Shown here: one piece after another, positions 19,424 through 29,409 of the stretch | Position numbering within the stretch: the stretch's first letter is position 1 | How the letters are laid out: every line of letters starts with the position of its first letter | Source of the DNA: Engelhardtia mirabilis | GTDB lineage: Bacteria; Planctomycetota; UBA1135; GCA-002686595 | NCBI GenBank assembly: GCA_007751255.1 | Contig: CP036296.1 | Span: forward strand, 2,046,001 to 2,110,000 | Length of the DNA: 64,000 nt | Direction: 5' to 3' | Program-made: the position numbers and the translations under genes | The notes under the pieces: model-generated | Told to the model about the DNA's origin: nothing | The model's database searches: none | What the model saw: only the letters and a program-made list of their open reading frames with translations

Positions 19424-20617
19424 ATGACTCACGCTTCCCTAGCGCAAGAGCCGCGTCCGTCGAGCTCGGCTCCCGTCGATCGGGAGGCCGATTCCCGCGA
19501 CCTGCCGAGCCCGCCGCGTTACGCAGCCTGGATCGCCTCGCTGCTCCTGCTCGCCGTGATCGTGGGCGGTGGTCTCGGCCTCACGGCCTGGCGCCGAGGC
19601 CAGATGGCGGCGGCCGCGGCAGTTCAGCAACCCGAACCGGTCGCCGTCGTGACCGCTGACCTGGCTCGCATACTGCCCTACCAGCGCACGAGCACCGCGA
19701 TCGGCACGGTGCTCGCTCTGCGCTCGGTGACGCTTCGCAACGAGGTGGCGGGCACGGTGGTCGAATCGCGCCTCGAGGCCGGAGCCATCGTCGAGGAGGG
19801 AGAGCTCCTGGTCGCGCTCGACGTGAGCGTCGAGCAGGCGGAACTCGCCGCGCTCGAGGCTCGAGCGGCGCTGGCGGCCACGCTGCTGGATCGCACGGAG
19901 CGCGCGAGCGCCAGCCGGGGCGCGAGTCAAGCCGACGTCGATCGTGCTCGCACCGAGCGCGAGGTCGCTGATGCCGATGTCGCGCGGACGAAGGCGGAGA
20001 TTCGACGCAAGACCCTGCGCGCACCCTTCAGGGCGCGGATCGGCCTCTCGGACGTGCACACAGGTCAGTACCTGGACCAGGGAGCCTCCCTGACCACGCT
20101 GCAGGGCGCCGATGACGCGGTACACGTCGACTTCTCGGTACCCCAGGACACCGCCGCCGGCCTCTTGGTCGGGCAGCAGGTCTCGGTCGTCGCGGGACCC
20201 ACGGAGTCGTTGGTCGAGGCCCGCATCGTAGCCATCGACGCGCGGGTGGACCGCTCGACCCGCAACAGCCTGGTGCGGGCGCGCATCGAGGGGACTCCGG
20301 CAGCCCCCGGCTCCTCGGTTCGCGTGCGGGTCCCGCTCGGGCCCCCGCGCGACGTGCTGACGGTGCCCGTGAGTGCGCTGCGTCGGAGCCCCGCGGGTGA
20401 CCTGGTGTTCGTGCTGGTGGACGACGGTCAGGGCGCGACCCGCGCCCATGAGCGGCGAGTCGACGCGGGCGCCGTCCTGGGTGACGCGGTCGTGATCGAG
20501 AGCGGGCTCGTGGCGGACGAGCGAGTCGCGGTGATCGGCTCGTTCAAGTTGTACGAAGGGGCGCGCGTCGACGTGGCTCAACAGTCCCCGGCCGCTGGCG
20601 CGAGCGCGGCGAATTAG
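19424..20617 (+). CDS. RND efflux periplasmic adaptor (membrane fusion protein)
   Basis: 397 aa from the ATG at 19424. An N-terminal cytoplasmic Pro/Ser-rich ~30 aa is followed by one membrane anchor (AAWIASLLLLAVIVGGGLGL, residues ~35-54). The barrel-sandwich halves are visible (LRNEVAGTVVESRLEAGAIV and LRAPFRARIGLSDVHTGQYL) around a short alpha-hairpin (~135-190), then beta-barrel and membrane-proximal domains. It lacks the lipobox of AcrA and is anchored by the helix instead. The pump gene follows after 9 bp. Confidence 0.92.
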   Translation: MTHASLAQEPRPSSSAPVDREADSRDLPSPPRYAAWIASLLLLAVIVGGGLGLTAWRRGQMAAAAAVQQPEPVAVVTADLARILPYQRTSTAIGTVLALRSVTLRNEVAGTVVESRLEAGAIVEEGELLVALDVSVEQAELAALEARAALAATLLDRTERASASRGASQADVDRARTEREVADADVARTKAEIRRKTLRAPFRARIGLSDVHTGQYLDQGASLTTLQGADDAVHVDFSVPQDTAAGLLVGQQVSVVAGPTESLVEARIVAIDARVDRSTRNSLVRARIEGTPAAPGSSVRVRVPLGPPRDVLTVPVSALRRSPAGDLVFVLVDDGQGATRAHERRVDAGAVLGDAVVIESGLVADERVAVIGSFKLYEGARVDVAQQSPAAGASAAN

Positions 20618-20626
20618 AGGTCTCCC

Positions 20627-23600
20627 TTGCGCGCTTTCACGGACATCTTCATCAAGCACCCGGTCCTGGCGGTCGTCGTCAACCTGGTGATCGTGCTCGT
20701 CGGTCTGCGAGCTGTCTTCTCGCTGCCGATCCAGCAGTACCCCAAGCTCGAGAGCTCGTCGGTGATCATCACGACGGCCTACCCGGGCGCCAGCGCCGAA
20801 GCCGTACGGGGCTTCCTGACCACGCCGATCGAACGCGCGGTCTCGGCGATCGGCGGGGTGGATCACATCGAGTCCACCAGTCGGGCCAACCTCAGCACGA
20901 TCACCGTGCACCTCGAGCTCGGTCACTCGACGACCGAGGCCTTGGCCGAGGTCACGGCGCGGATCCAGCAGGTGCGCTCGGAGATTCCGGGCGACGCGGA
21001 GCCGCCGCGAATCGAGGTTCAGCGCGCGGACCGGCCCTACGCGACCTTCTACATCAGCTTCTCCTCCGAACGGCGAAGCGTGTCGGAGCTGACCGACTGG
21101 CTGGGACGGACGATCCAGCCGCAGTTGGCCACGCTGCCGGGGATCCAGCGCGTCACGAACTCCGAGGGCGGGCGCCCGATCGCGATGCGGGTCTGGATCG
21201 ATCCCGACAAGCTCGCGGAGCTCGATCTGTCCCCGGGCGACGTCTACGGCGCCCTGCAGCGCAACAACTACCTCGCGGCTGTCGGTCAGACCAAGGGCCG
21301 CGAGGTCCAGGTCGACCTCTTGGCCAACACCGATCTGCGGACCGTCGAGGAGTTCGAGGACCTGATCGTCGCCGACCGCGACAGCGCCGTCGTGCGGCTG
21401 TCCGACATCGCGCGCGTGGAGCTCGGCGCGGAAGAGGCGGACCTGATCGCCAAGTACAACGCGCAGCCCAGCGTGTACCTGGGCGTCTGGCCCTTGGTCG
21501 GCGCCAACGAGATCGAGGTCGCCGCCGGCCTGCGGGCGGAGATGGAGCGTCTGCGTCCGACCCTGCCGGCCGACGTCGAGATGCGCCTGGTCTGGGATGG
21601 CACGGTCTTCATGCGCGACGCGCTGAAGGAGATCACCAAGACCCTGGCTGAGACGATCGCGATCGTCGGCCTGGTGGTCTTCCTCTTCCTGGGCTCGCTC
21701 CGCACCGCGCTCGTGCCACTGGTCGCCATGCCGGTGTCGCTGATCGGTGCGGTGATGGTGATGATGGCGCTGGGGTTCAGCCTGAACCTGCTCACCATCC
21801 TCGCCATTGTTCTATCGGTGGGCTTGGTGGTCGACGATGCGATCGTGGTCGTCGAGAACGTCGAGCGGCACGTGCACCTGGGCAAGACGCGCGTCGACGC
21901 CGCCATCGCCGCGGCGCGGGAGCTTCTGGGGCCGATCATCGCGATGACGATCACCTTGGCTGCGGTCTACACCCCGATCGGGTTCCAGGGCGGCCTGACC
22001 GGCAGCCTGTTCCTCGAATTCGCGATCACCCTGGCGGCGGCGGTAATCGTCTCGGGCATCGTGGCGCTGACTCTCTCGCCCGTGATGAGCTCGCGCTTCG
22101 TCCGCACGAGCGGCAAGGAGAGCCGGCTGACCAAGCTCGTGAACAAGGGCTTCGATCGCGTCCGGCGGATCTACGCCTGGTGCCTCGCGGTCGCGCTCGA
22201 CATGCGCGCCGTGGTCGTCGTCGCCGCGCTGCTGGTCATGGCCGCCGCCTACCCGCTCTACTCCCTCTCGAGCCGCGAGCTGGCGCCGGTCGAGGATCAG
22301 AGCCACATCAGCATGTTCTTCGACGTGGCGCCCGACGCCACGTTGTCCGCCGTGGACGAGGGCTCGCGGCAGGTCGCGACGGCCATCAATGCGCTCCCCG
22401 AGGCACGCTTCATGTGGTCCCTGGTGGGCAACTGGGGCGGGTTCGGCGGGGTGGCGATGAAGAACTGGAAGGAGCGAGAACGCTCGACCGAGGAGCTCTA
22501 CGGCCAGGTCTACGGCGTGGTCTCGCAGATCCCTGGCGTGCGCGTCTTCCCGCGGCTCGATCCGCCCCTGCCCACCTCGGGTCAGTACGACGTCGAACTC
22601 GTGCTGCAGAGTGACGCTCCCTTGGAGGAGATGCTCCCGCTGGTCGGGGCCGTCGTCGGCGCGGGCTGGCAGAGCGGCAAGTTCCTGTACGTCGATACCG
22701 ACCTCAAGGTCGACCGGCCGGAGGCACGGGTGATCATCGACCGCGAGCGGGTCGCGGACCTCGGGCTCGATCTGGCTGGCGTCGGACGCGAGCTCGGCAT
22801 CCTGCTCGGCGGCGGGTACGTGAACCGCTTCAACCACTTCGATCGCAGCTACAAGGTGATCCCCCAACTGGGGGACGCGGAGCGCGCGACGGTGGGACCG
22901 CTGCTGGACCTGAAGATCAAGACGCCCGCCGGCGACTTGGTACCGGTGTCCACGTTCACCCACATCGAGTCCAGCGTGGCACCGCGCGTGCTCAACCGTT
23001 TCCAGCAGCGCAACGCCGTGCGGGTCTTCGGCGGCGTGGCTCCGGGCGTCACCAAGGAGGAGGGCCTCCGCACGCTGGAGTCGGCCATCGCCAAGCTGGG
23101 GCCGCGGGGCGTCGAGACGGACTACGCCGGCGAATCGCGCCAGATCCGCAAGGAGGGTTCGGCACTCGTCGTCACCCTCGGCTTCGCGATCGTGCTGGTG
23201 TACCTCGTGCTGGCGGCCCAGTTCCGCAGCTTCCGCGATCCGTTGGTCGTGCTGCTCGGATCGGTTCCGCTGGCGATCTCGGGGGCCCTGCTGTTCAGCT
23301 TCCTGGGCCTGACGACGATCAACATCTACTCGCAGGTGGGGTTGATCACCCTGGTCGGCTTGATCGCCAAGAACGGGATCTTGATCGTCGAGTTCGCGAA
23401 CAGTCTGCAGGAGAGTGGCCTGGAGAAGCTGGTTGCGCTGCGCCAGGCGGCTGAGATCAGGCTGCGCCCGGTGCTCATGACCACGGCGGCGACCGTCTTC
23501 GGTCACCTGCCGCTGGTGTTCGTCACCGGTCCCGGGGCGCGAGCCCGCAACAGCATCGGGATCGTGTTGGTGGCGGGCATGGTCATGGGCACGGTCTTCA

Positions 23601-23731
23601 CCCTGTTCGTGGTGCCGGTCTTCTACTCCCTGATCGCTGTCGATCACCGCGCGCGCAACGCGCGCCAGGCGCAGGCGCAGGAACGCGAGCGCCGCATGTT
23701 GCCCACGCCGGCCCTGGAGCCCGCCCGATGA
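20627..23731 (+). CDS. RND-family (HAE1) multidrug efflux permease
   Basis: 1034 aa from a TTG at 20627, supported by a GAGG ribosome site 6 nt upstream and the usual N-terminus MRAFTDIFIKHPVLAVVVNL. Twelve-TM RND architecture with two large periplasmic loops. The proton-relay Asp pair is present in GLVVDDAIVVVENVERH, and the TM10 Lys in GLIAKNGILIVEFAN, so it should be an active proton antiporter. Length equals AcrB-type pumps. It sits between its adaptor and its outer-membrane channel, overlapping the latter by 4 bp; substrates cannot be read. Confidence 0.95.
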   Translation: MRAFTDIFIKHPVLAVVVNLVIVLVGLRAVFSLPIQQYPKLESSSVIITTAYPGASAEAVRGFLTTPIERAVSAIGGVDHIESTSRANLSTITVHLELGHSTTEALAEVTARIQQVRSEIPGDAEPPRIEVQRADRPYATFYISFSSERRSVSELTDWLGRTIQPQLATLPGIQRVTNSEGGRPIAMRVWIDPDKLAELDLSPGDVYGALQRNNYLAAVGQTKGREVQVDLLANTDLRTVEEFEDLIVADRDSAVVRLSDIARVELGAEEADLIAKYNAQPSVYLGVWPLVGANEIEVAAGLRAEMERLRPTLPADVEMRLVWDGTVFMRDALKEITKTLAETIAIVGLVVFLFLGSLRTALVPLVAMPVSLIGAVMVMMALGFSLNLLTILAIVLSVGLVVDDAIVVVENVERHVHLGKTRVDAAIAAARELLGPIIAMTITLAAVYTPIGFQGGLTGSLFLEFAITLAAAVIVSGIVALTLSPVMSSRFVRTSGKESRLTKLVNKGFDRVRRIYAWCLAVALDMRAVVVVAALLVMAAAYPLYSLSSRELAPVEDQSHISMFFDVAPDATLSAVDEGSRQVATAINALPEARFMWSLVGNWGGFGGVAMKNWKERERSTEELYGQVYGVVSQIPGVRVFPRLDPPLPTSGQYDVELVLQSDAPLEEMLPLVGAVVGAGWQSGKFLYVDTDLKVDRPEARVIIDRERVADLGLDLAGVGRELGILLGGGYVNRFNHFDRSYKVIPQLGDAERATVGPLLDLKIKTPAGDLVPVSTFTHIESSVAPRVLNRFQQRNAVRVFGGVAPGVTKEEGLRTLESAIAKLGPRGVETDYAGESRQIRKEGSALVVTLGFAIVLVYLVLAAQFRSFRDPLVVLLGSVPLAISGALLFSFLGLTTINIYSQVGLITLVGLIAKNGILIVEFANSLQESGLEKLVALRQAAEIRLRPVLMTTAATVFGHLPLVFVTGPGARARNSIGIVLVAGMVMGTVFTLFVVPVFYSLIAVDHRARNARQAQAQERERRMLPTPALEPAR

Positions 23732-25185
23732 GTTCACGAACCGTCGACGTCCGAGCCCTGCGTCGGGTGCTTCCGCCCGCGTTGCTGCTTCTGGCCGCCT
23801 GCACCACGGTCGGCCGCGACTACGAGCCTCCGACGCTCGAGGTATCCGAGGGCTGGCGCGAGGCGCGGTCCGCGGGCCTGTCGGGCAGCGAGGTCGATAC
23901 CGCCCTCTGGTGGCAGCGCTTGGACGACCCTCTGCTCGACGAGCTGGTGGCGCTCGCGGTGAGCGACGGATTGGACCTCCGAGCGGCCCTGGCGCGCGTG
24001 CGCGAGGCCCATGCACTGCGAGGCGTGGCCCTGGGGGAGCGCTACCCCGCGGTTCAGGCGACGGGATCCTACGCTCACAGCCGAGCGAGCGAGAACACCC
24101 CGTTCGGCGCCTTCGCGACGGAGACCGACATCCACTCCATCGGCATCGGAGCGTCCTGGGAACTCGATCTGTGGGGCCGACTGCAGCGCTCCTCGGAGGC
24201 GGCGAATGCCCAGTTCGAAGCGAGCCTCGAGGACGCACGCGCCGTTCGTGTGGCGGTGGCCGCCGAGATCGCCTCGGCCTACGTCGACCTGCGCGCGTTC
24301 CAGGCCCGCCTCGCCATAGCGCGCAGGAACGTCGAGCTGCAGGAGCAGACCTTGTCGCTGGTCGAGGCGCGCTTCGACTCAGGTCTCGTGAGCGAGCGCG
24401 ACGTCGCCCAGGCCGGCACGAACCTCGGGTCGACTCGCGCGCGTGTCCCGGCCCTCGAAGCGGGCCTACGCGCAGCCGAGAACCGCCTCGCCGTGCTGGC
24501 CGGCGTCCCGCCCGGGGCCCTCGCCGCGAAGCTGTCCGCCGTGCGCCCGATTCCCGTTCCGCCGCGAGACGTCGCGACGGGCCTGCCGGCCGAGTTGCTG
24601 CGTCGCCGGCCGGACATCCGGTCGGCCGAGCGCCGCTACGCGGCCGAGGTGGCACGCGTCGGGGTGGCGGAGGCGGAGCTCTACCCCCGCTTCGAACTCA
24701 CCGGCATGCTCGGCCTCTCGTCGAATGGCGCCGGCAAGCTGTTCGAGAGCAGCAGCAGGACCTACGACTTCGGACCGTCCATGACCTGGACCCTCTTCCA
24801 ACGCGGCCGTCTGCGCCAGCTCGTGGAAGCCCAGGACGCGCGCGCCGATCAGGCGGCCATCGCATGGGAGCAGACCGTGCTGTCCGCGCTCGAGGAGACC
24901 GAGAACGCGCAGACCGCGTTTGTTCGGGAGCAGACCCGTCGGGAGGCGTTGGCGTCGGCGGCGGGCCAGGCCTCGCGGGCGGTCGAAGCCGCTCGCAGCC
25001 AGTACACGGAGGGCTTGTCCGACTTCCAGGCGGTGCTCGATTCCGAACGCGCGCTGGCCGAGCTCGAGGACCAAGTCGCGGCCTCGACCGCAGCGATCAC
25101 CTCGAACCTGATCGACCTCTACCGCGCCCTGGGCGGGGGCTTCGAGGCTCAGACGGACGGCACGCCGGTCGGTGAGGCCGATTAG
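23728..25185 (+). CDS. Outer-membrane efflux lipoprotein (NodT/OprM-like, TolC superfamily)
   Basis: 485 aa; its ATG overlaps the pump stop (ATGA). The N-terminus has a lipobox LLAAC (Cys about residue 23), so the protein should be lipidated. Then WWQRLDDPLLDELVALA, SWELDLWGRLQRSSEAA, ELLRRRPDIRSAERRYAAE and DFGPSMTWTLFQRGRLRQLV are hallmarks of the family, in two repeats of the outer-membrane efflux domain. It completes the tripartite pump. As the only TolC-like gene in the window, it may also serve the HlyD/ABC exporter of the graspetide locus 3 kb downstream (inference). Confidence 0.93.
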   Translation: MSSRTVDVRALRRVLPPALLLLAACTTVGRDYEPPTLEVSEGWREARSAGLSGSEVDTALWWQRLDDPLLDELVALAVSDGLDLRAALARVREAHALRGVALGERYPAVQATGSYAHSRASENTPFGAFATETDIHSIGIGASWELDLWGRLQRSSEAANAQFEASLEDARAVRVAVAAEIASAYVDLRAFQARLAIARRNVELQEQTLSLVEARFDSGLVSERDVAQAGTNLGSTRARVPALEAGLRAAENRLAVLAGVPPGALAAKLSAVRPIPVPPRDVATGLPAELLRRRPDIRSAERRYAAEVARVGVAEAELYPRFELTGMLGLSSNGAGKLFESSSRTYDFGPSMTWTLFQRGRLRQLVEAQDARADQAAIAWEQTVLSALEETENAQTAFVREQTRREALASAAGQASRAVEAARSQYTEGLSDFQAVLDSERALAELEDQVAASTAAITSNLIDLYRALGGGFEAQTDGTPVGEAD

Positions 25186-25764
25186 AGCGTCGCGCACCAG
25201 GGTGACGGGTTCCGGGCCATGCGGCCAGTCGCGGTCGGAGGTCGGGAAGCGTGCGCGGGCCCGCAGGGGGGTAGGGAGCGCGAGAGGGGCGGGCTCGGCT
25301 CGGCGCCGATCGAGCGCGCGTCGAGAGGGCCGCCGCCCGCTGACGCGACTCGGACCGGGTCGCTCGCCGGGGGGCGCAGCGCCGAGGTCGCGCGGAGGTC
25401 GACGACCGACGCGGGCCGGCGGTAGGACCCGAGGTTGTGGCGCGACGTCCGCCTCGACTTGCGGCGCATCGACGCTCGTCGGCTCTTGACTGTTCCGCGC
25501 TGGCGCGTCCCTGTCTCGCCCGCGCAGGGGCGCGGCGCCGTCTCACCGAGCCGAAAGTGCTCGCAGCTCGAGATTCGAGGTCGGCGCAGTTCGGTCCGAT
25601 CGAGGTGGGACGTTCACAAGCACGAAGCCGCCGATCGGAGTCGGCGGAGTGAGCGCGGACGAACGACTGACTACCTGGGGAGGTCCTGGGGGAGAGCGTC
25701 CGCGGACTGTCCGGACCCGATCCGCGCGAGGGCGCGCGGCTGGCGGCGGCTTCGTCCTTTACCC
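25186..25764. other. Intergenic region without a recognisable gene
   Basis: 579 bp between the efflux operon and the subtilase. Frames are open on several strands, as everywhere in this GC-rich DNA, but none has a ribosome site, a family motif or matching length. No tRNA, hairpin with T-tract or repeat was seen; the subtilase promoter must lie here. Confidence 0.5.
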
Positions 25765-27828
25765 ATGCAAACTCAGACTCTGTTCCGTTCCGTTCCCACC
25801 TGGCGGGGCCTCGCGGCCGGCGCCCTCTTGGTCTCCGCCCACCTCGCCGTGCTGCCGGTGGTCGCAAGCGCCCAGTCGATCGAGGGCTTTGACGTCAGCG
25901 CCGCCGCCCAGGAGCGTTCGGGTGACGTCCAGTCGCCGTTGCGCGCCAGCCAGTTCCGCGCCGCCGGCGCCGAACTGCTCGGCGTCGACGCGTCGAACGC
26001 ACAACTCATCCTCGACCGCATCGAGGGTCCCGTCGTGCTGCCCGAGACCGGTCGCACGCTCTGGATCGCTTCGGTTCTCCTCGGCGACGAGCGCAAGGTG
26101 ACCGTGGCCCTCGACGCCCTGGGGCAGAGCGTCGACCTGGAAGCGGCGAAGATCGCCGAACGCGTGGTGGCCTTCCAGCGTCGCGGCAAGTTCACCGCAG
26201 CCCTGGCCGAGCGCATCGACCTCGCCCCCGGCGCGACCGTGCGAGTCGCCGCCTGGATCGACGTCGAGGACGTGGACGCCGCGCGCCTCGAGCACGCCGC
26301 TGCCATTGAGGCCCTCGACGAGGCCGGCCAACTGACCGAAGCCGACGTGGACTACCACCTGGCCGAGATCGCCCGCAAGGTCGCAGCCACGATCGAGCCC
26401 GAGACCGCTCGCTTCGCCGAAGACCTGCGTGGCCTCGGGATCGTCGCCGGCGCCGATACCCAAGCGCCCCTGGTCTTCTTCGAGACCGACCTGGCTCGGT
26501 TGCAACAGATCGCCGACGACCCGCGGGTGCTCGTCCTCGACGCCGCGGACACCGACTTCGCGCCGCGTCTCGAGAACGCCTTCGAGGAGGTTCGCGCGGA
26601 CAAGGTCTACTCGAACTACTCGTGGGCGAACGCGGACTACAGCCGAGTCGGCATCGTCGAGGGCGGTCGGCCCTGCGCGGGCAGCTTCCTCGACATCGTC
26701 GAGTTCCGGCAGAGCGGCAGCAACTCGAGCCACACCACCGGCGTCGCCTCTTGCGTCGCCAGCTCGCACCCGACCGAGACCGGGGTTGCCAAGGGCGCGC
26801 GCCTCTACGCTGCCAACGGTGCGACTTTCTCGTCGAACCAGACCTTCACCTCGGGCTTCCAGGGTTCGGTCGACGCGATCACCTGGGCCATCTCGCGCGG
26901 CTGCCACATCATGAACCTGTCCTACGGCGCCGGCGCCCCGGGCAGCAACGTGACCGGCTTCGACAAGTACCTGGACTACGTGGCGCGCTACAACGCCCGT
27001 ACCCTGGCCATCGCCTGCGGAAACTCCGGCGCCTACGCCGGTGACCCCGGGGCCGGCTTCAACCAGATCGCCGTCGGCAACTTCACCGACCAGAACGACT
27101 ACAACTGGACCAGCGAGTCGATGGCCAGCTCCTCCTCGTGGCAGAACCCGACCACTGGGGTCGAGACGCCTCAGGTGGCGGCGCCCGGCACCGGGCTGAC
27201 GATGCTCGACTGCTCCAACGGCACCAGCTACAGCGCCAGCGGAACGTCCTTCTCGTCGCCCATCGTCGCCGGTATCGCGGCGCTGATCGTGGATCGCGTG
27301 CCCAGCCTCGGGAGCTGGCCCGAGCCCGTGCGGGCGATCGTGATGGCCACCGCGTGGCACAACATCGAGGGTTCCAGCCGCCTGTCGTCCAAGGACGGCG
27401 CCGGCGGCGTGAGCGCCTACGCGGCCTTCCGCGTGGCCGGCCGCGGCAAGGGCAACGGCTACCAGTACGGGACGCTCTACCCGAGCAGCTTCGACTCCAG
27501 CGGGCTCTACACCACCAACACCGTCTGGGTCTCGGCCGGAACCAAGGTGCGCGCGTGCCTGTCCTTCGACTCGCAGGTGAAGAAGAGCTCGATCTTGTCG
27601 TTCACCTGGTACGACAGCACCCTCGACAGCGACTTGGACTTCCGCTGCTACAGCCCGAGCGGCGCGCTCAAGTCCAGCTCCTCGTCGAGCGTGCAGCCCT
27701 TCGAGATGCTCGAGTTCACGGCGACCGAGAGCGGCTACCACACCTTCAAGGTGCGCAACTGGAGCTTTGGCGGCTCCAGCGAGTACTTCGGGACCGCCGT
27801 GTCGCTCTCCTACGAGAGCGGCGAGTGA
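25765..27828 (+). CDS. Secreted subtilisin-like serine protease with atypical acid residue
   Basis: 687 aa from the ATG at 25765. Signal peptide ~1-37, a ~240-aa prodomain-like region, then the S8 catalytic domain (~285-560). The His motif is SSHTTGVASCVAS (His323) and the Ser motif GTSFSSPIVAGIAA (Ser495). The strand that normally reads VIDTG reads GIVEGG, so Glu299 replaces the catalytic Asp. The oxyanion Asn is plausibly in ACGNSG. The C-terminus (~600-687) resembles a PPC-type beta-sandwich (DSDLDFRCYSPSG, GYHTFKVRNW). Role: extracellular or periplasmic proteolysis. It lies 441 bp upstream of the graspetide operon on the same strand; a hairpin separates them, so involvement there is speculative. 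Confidence 0.88.
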   Translation: MQTQTLFRSVPTWRGLAAGALLVSAHLAVLPVVASAQSIEGFDVSAAAQERSGDVQSPLRASQFRAAGAELLGVDASNAQLILDRIEGPVVLPETGRTLWIASVLLGDERKVTVALDALGQSVDLEAAKIAERVVAFQRRGKFTAALAERIDLAPGATVRVAAWIDVEDVDAARLEHAAAIEALDEAGQLTEADVDYHLAEIARKVAATIEPETARFAEDLRGLGIVAGADTQAPLVFFETDLARLQQIADDPRVLVLDAADTDFAPRLENAFEEVRADKVYSNYSWANADYSRVGIVEGGRPCAGSFLDIVEFRQSGSNSSHTTGVASCVASSHPTETGVAKGARLYAANGATFSSNQTFTSGFQGSVDAITWAISRGCHIMNLSYGAGAPGSNVTGFDKYLDYVARYNARTLAIACGNSGAYAGDPGAGFNQIAVGNFTDQNDYNWTSESMASSSSWQNPTTGVETPQVAAPGTGLTMLDCSNGTSYSASGTSFSSPIVAGIAALIVDRVPSLGSWPEPVRAIVMATAWHNIEGSSRLSSKDGAGGVSAYAAFRVAGRGKGNGYQYGTLYPSSFDSSGLYTTNTVWVSAGTKVRACLSFDSQVKKSSILSFTWYDSTLDSDLDFRCYSPSGALKSSSSSSVQPFEMLEFTATESGYHTFKVRNWSFGGSSEYFGTAVSLSYESGE

Positions 27829-27836
27829 GGCCGATC

Positions 27837-27859
27837 GGCGACGCTCAACGAGCGTCGCC
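27837..27859 (+). terminator. Hairpin after the subtilase gene
   Basis: GGCGACGCTC and GAGCGTCGCC form a perfect 10-bp stem around AAC, starting 9 nt after the stop codon. No U-tract follows, but place and strength suit a transcription end, which would insulate the graspetide operon. Confidence 0.6.
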
Positions 27860-28269
27860 GCCCCGTGCTCCTGCTCGTGGCGGTCGTGCCGGGTGCAGGG
27901 GTGGGAGTCGGGATCTGATGGCCTGACTCCGCAGCTCGTCGCGGCCGTTCGAAGGCTCGGCCTCGCCACCGCCACGGGACGTCGGATTCCGCTCCGGTCC
28001 TGGGTCGATACCTCGACGTCCCGCGGCGGATCGACGCTGGTGAATTCCTCCGTCAGGAGTCCCCGCGGACAGCAAGCCGGGCCGCCGGGGGCTCTGACCG
28101 GAGACAGTCTCCGGCGACAGCGATTCCCGCGCCCCCCCCGATGGACGGCGAGGGTCACTTGGTCGCGGCAGCCCCTCGAGGTTGCCGCGACCTCTCGCGT
28201 TCGGGGCGGGGCCCTTCGACTTCGGTGCGAGAGATCGAGGGCCGACGTCGCTACGCTGCTGCCGTGGCG
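27860..28269. other. Leader region of the graspetide operon, no gene
   Basis: About 410 bp between the subtilase terminator and the HlyD gene. It contains a 7-bp perfect stem with a 3-nt loop (28098-28114, CCGGAGA/TCTCCGG). No clear promoter boxes and no ORF with family features were seen. Confidence 0.5.
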
Positions 28270-29409
28270 ATGCGATTCGCACGGAGCCTCGGAGCCCTGG
28301 CCGCCGACCGACCGCGGTTGGCGCCTTTGCTCGTGGGCTCCGGCGCAGCATTGGCCGTCCTGTGGCTGCTCTGGGCTCTGCGCGCAGAGGTCGGGGTGAA
28401 CGTGCGCAGCTCCCGAGCCACGGTCGTGGTCGAGCGAGGTCGATTCGATCTGGTCGCCTCCGTCGAGGGACGAGTGGCGAGCGCGTCCCTGGAGCTGGGT
28501 GCCAGCGTTGGCGCGGGCCAAGTGCTTGTCGAGTTGGAGGCGGGTGATCTGGACCTGCGCGCCGAACGTGCGGACGGGCGCCTCGTTTCAGCGCAGGCGG
28601 AGCTCGAGCGCGTGGATGCCGAGCGCGAAGCGCGCGAGCTGGCCCTGCGCGAGGCGAGTGCGAGCGCCACCGCCGCGGTGGCTGCCCGCAGTGCCGGTCG
28701 TGAGCGCCTGGACCTGAATGCTCAACTCGCCGCCGAAGAGCTCGAGCGCAAGCAGGGGCTCTCCGCCAGCGGCGGGGTCTCGGAGCTCGAGTTGTCGGTC
28801 TACCGCACGAGGCTGGCCATGGCGCGGGCGGACTTGGAGGTCGATCGGAGCGAGTCCGAAAGTTCGGCCGCTGCGACGCGACAACAGGACGCCGAGCGCG
28901 GCGCCGAACTGGAGGCGCTGGCCGGGCGCCGCGAGCAGCTCGCCGGCGCGATCGCCCAGGCTCGGCTGGATCGCGCCCAGGTCGAGATCGAGCGGGAGTC
29001 GCGCCGGATCCGCGCGCCCAGCGCCGGTCGCCTGGCGGAAGCGCGACGCCTACCCCCGGGAAGTTGGGTCGCCGCGGGCGAGACCCTGGCGACCGTCGTC
29101 GAGGCCGGCCCGCTGCAGGTCGTGGCCGAGCTGCCCATCTCCGCCGCGGCCGGGCGAGTCAGGGTCGGCCAGCAGGCCGAGATGGAGCTCGACGGATTCG
29201 CCTGGAGCCGCTTTGGCCGCCTGCCCCTGGTCGTCGCGCGCGTGGCCGCCGAGCCGCGCGACGGCGCGATCCGAGTCGAGCTCGCCCTCGACGGCGAACC
29301 ACCTGCGGGTCTGCCACTGGAGCACGGCCTGCCGGGAACCGTCTCGGTGCGCGTCGAGGAGCTCACACCGGCCGAGTTGCTGATCCGGTCGGCCGGGGGC
29401 GGGCGATGA
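28270..29409 (+). CDS. HlyD-family periplasmic adaptor of the graspetide exporter
   Basis: 379 aa from the ATG at 28270; in-frame codons upstream lack a start context. A short cytoplasmic tail, one TM helix (~residues 19-37, LLVGSGAALAVLWLLWAL), a first lipoyl half (FDLVASVEGRVASASLELGA), a long coiled-coil hairpin (~95-250, Ala/Glu/Arg-rich), a second lipoyl half (RIRAPSAGRLAEARRLPPGS) and a beta-barrel (LPISAAAGRVRVGQQAEMEL). This is the order of type-I-secretion/PCAT adaptors. Its stop overlaps the ATG of the C39-ABC gene (ATGA), so the two are translationally coupled. It likely bridges the ABC pair to an outer-membrane channel; none is encoded in this cluster. Confidence 0.88.
   Translation: MRFARSLGALAADRPRLAPLLVGSGAALAVLWLLWALRAEVGVNVRSSRATVVVERGRFDLVASVEGRVASASLELGASVGAGQVLVELEAGDLDLRAERADGRLVSAQAELERVDAEREARELALREASASATAAVAARSAGRERLDLNAQLAAEELERKQGLSASGGVSELELSVYRTRLAMARADLEVDRSESESSAAATRQQDAERGAELEALAGRREQLAGAIAQARLDRAQVEIERESRRIRAPSAGRLAEARRLPPGSWVAAGETLATVVEAGPLQVVAELPISAAAGRVRVGQQAEMELDGFAWSRFGRLPLVVARVAAEPRDGAIRVELALDGEPPAGLPLEHGLPGTVSVRVEELTPAELLIRSAGGGR

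Noticed and set aside
21812-24655. 947-aa ORF antisense to the RND pump and channel
   Set aside because: Composition-driven shadow: Arg/Asp/His-rich, no start context, opposite to well-supported genes.
25759-28521. 920-aa ORF antisense to the subtilase and operon leader
   Set aside because: Lies over a subtilase with clear active-site motifs; no family features of its own.
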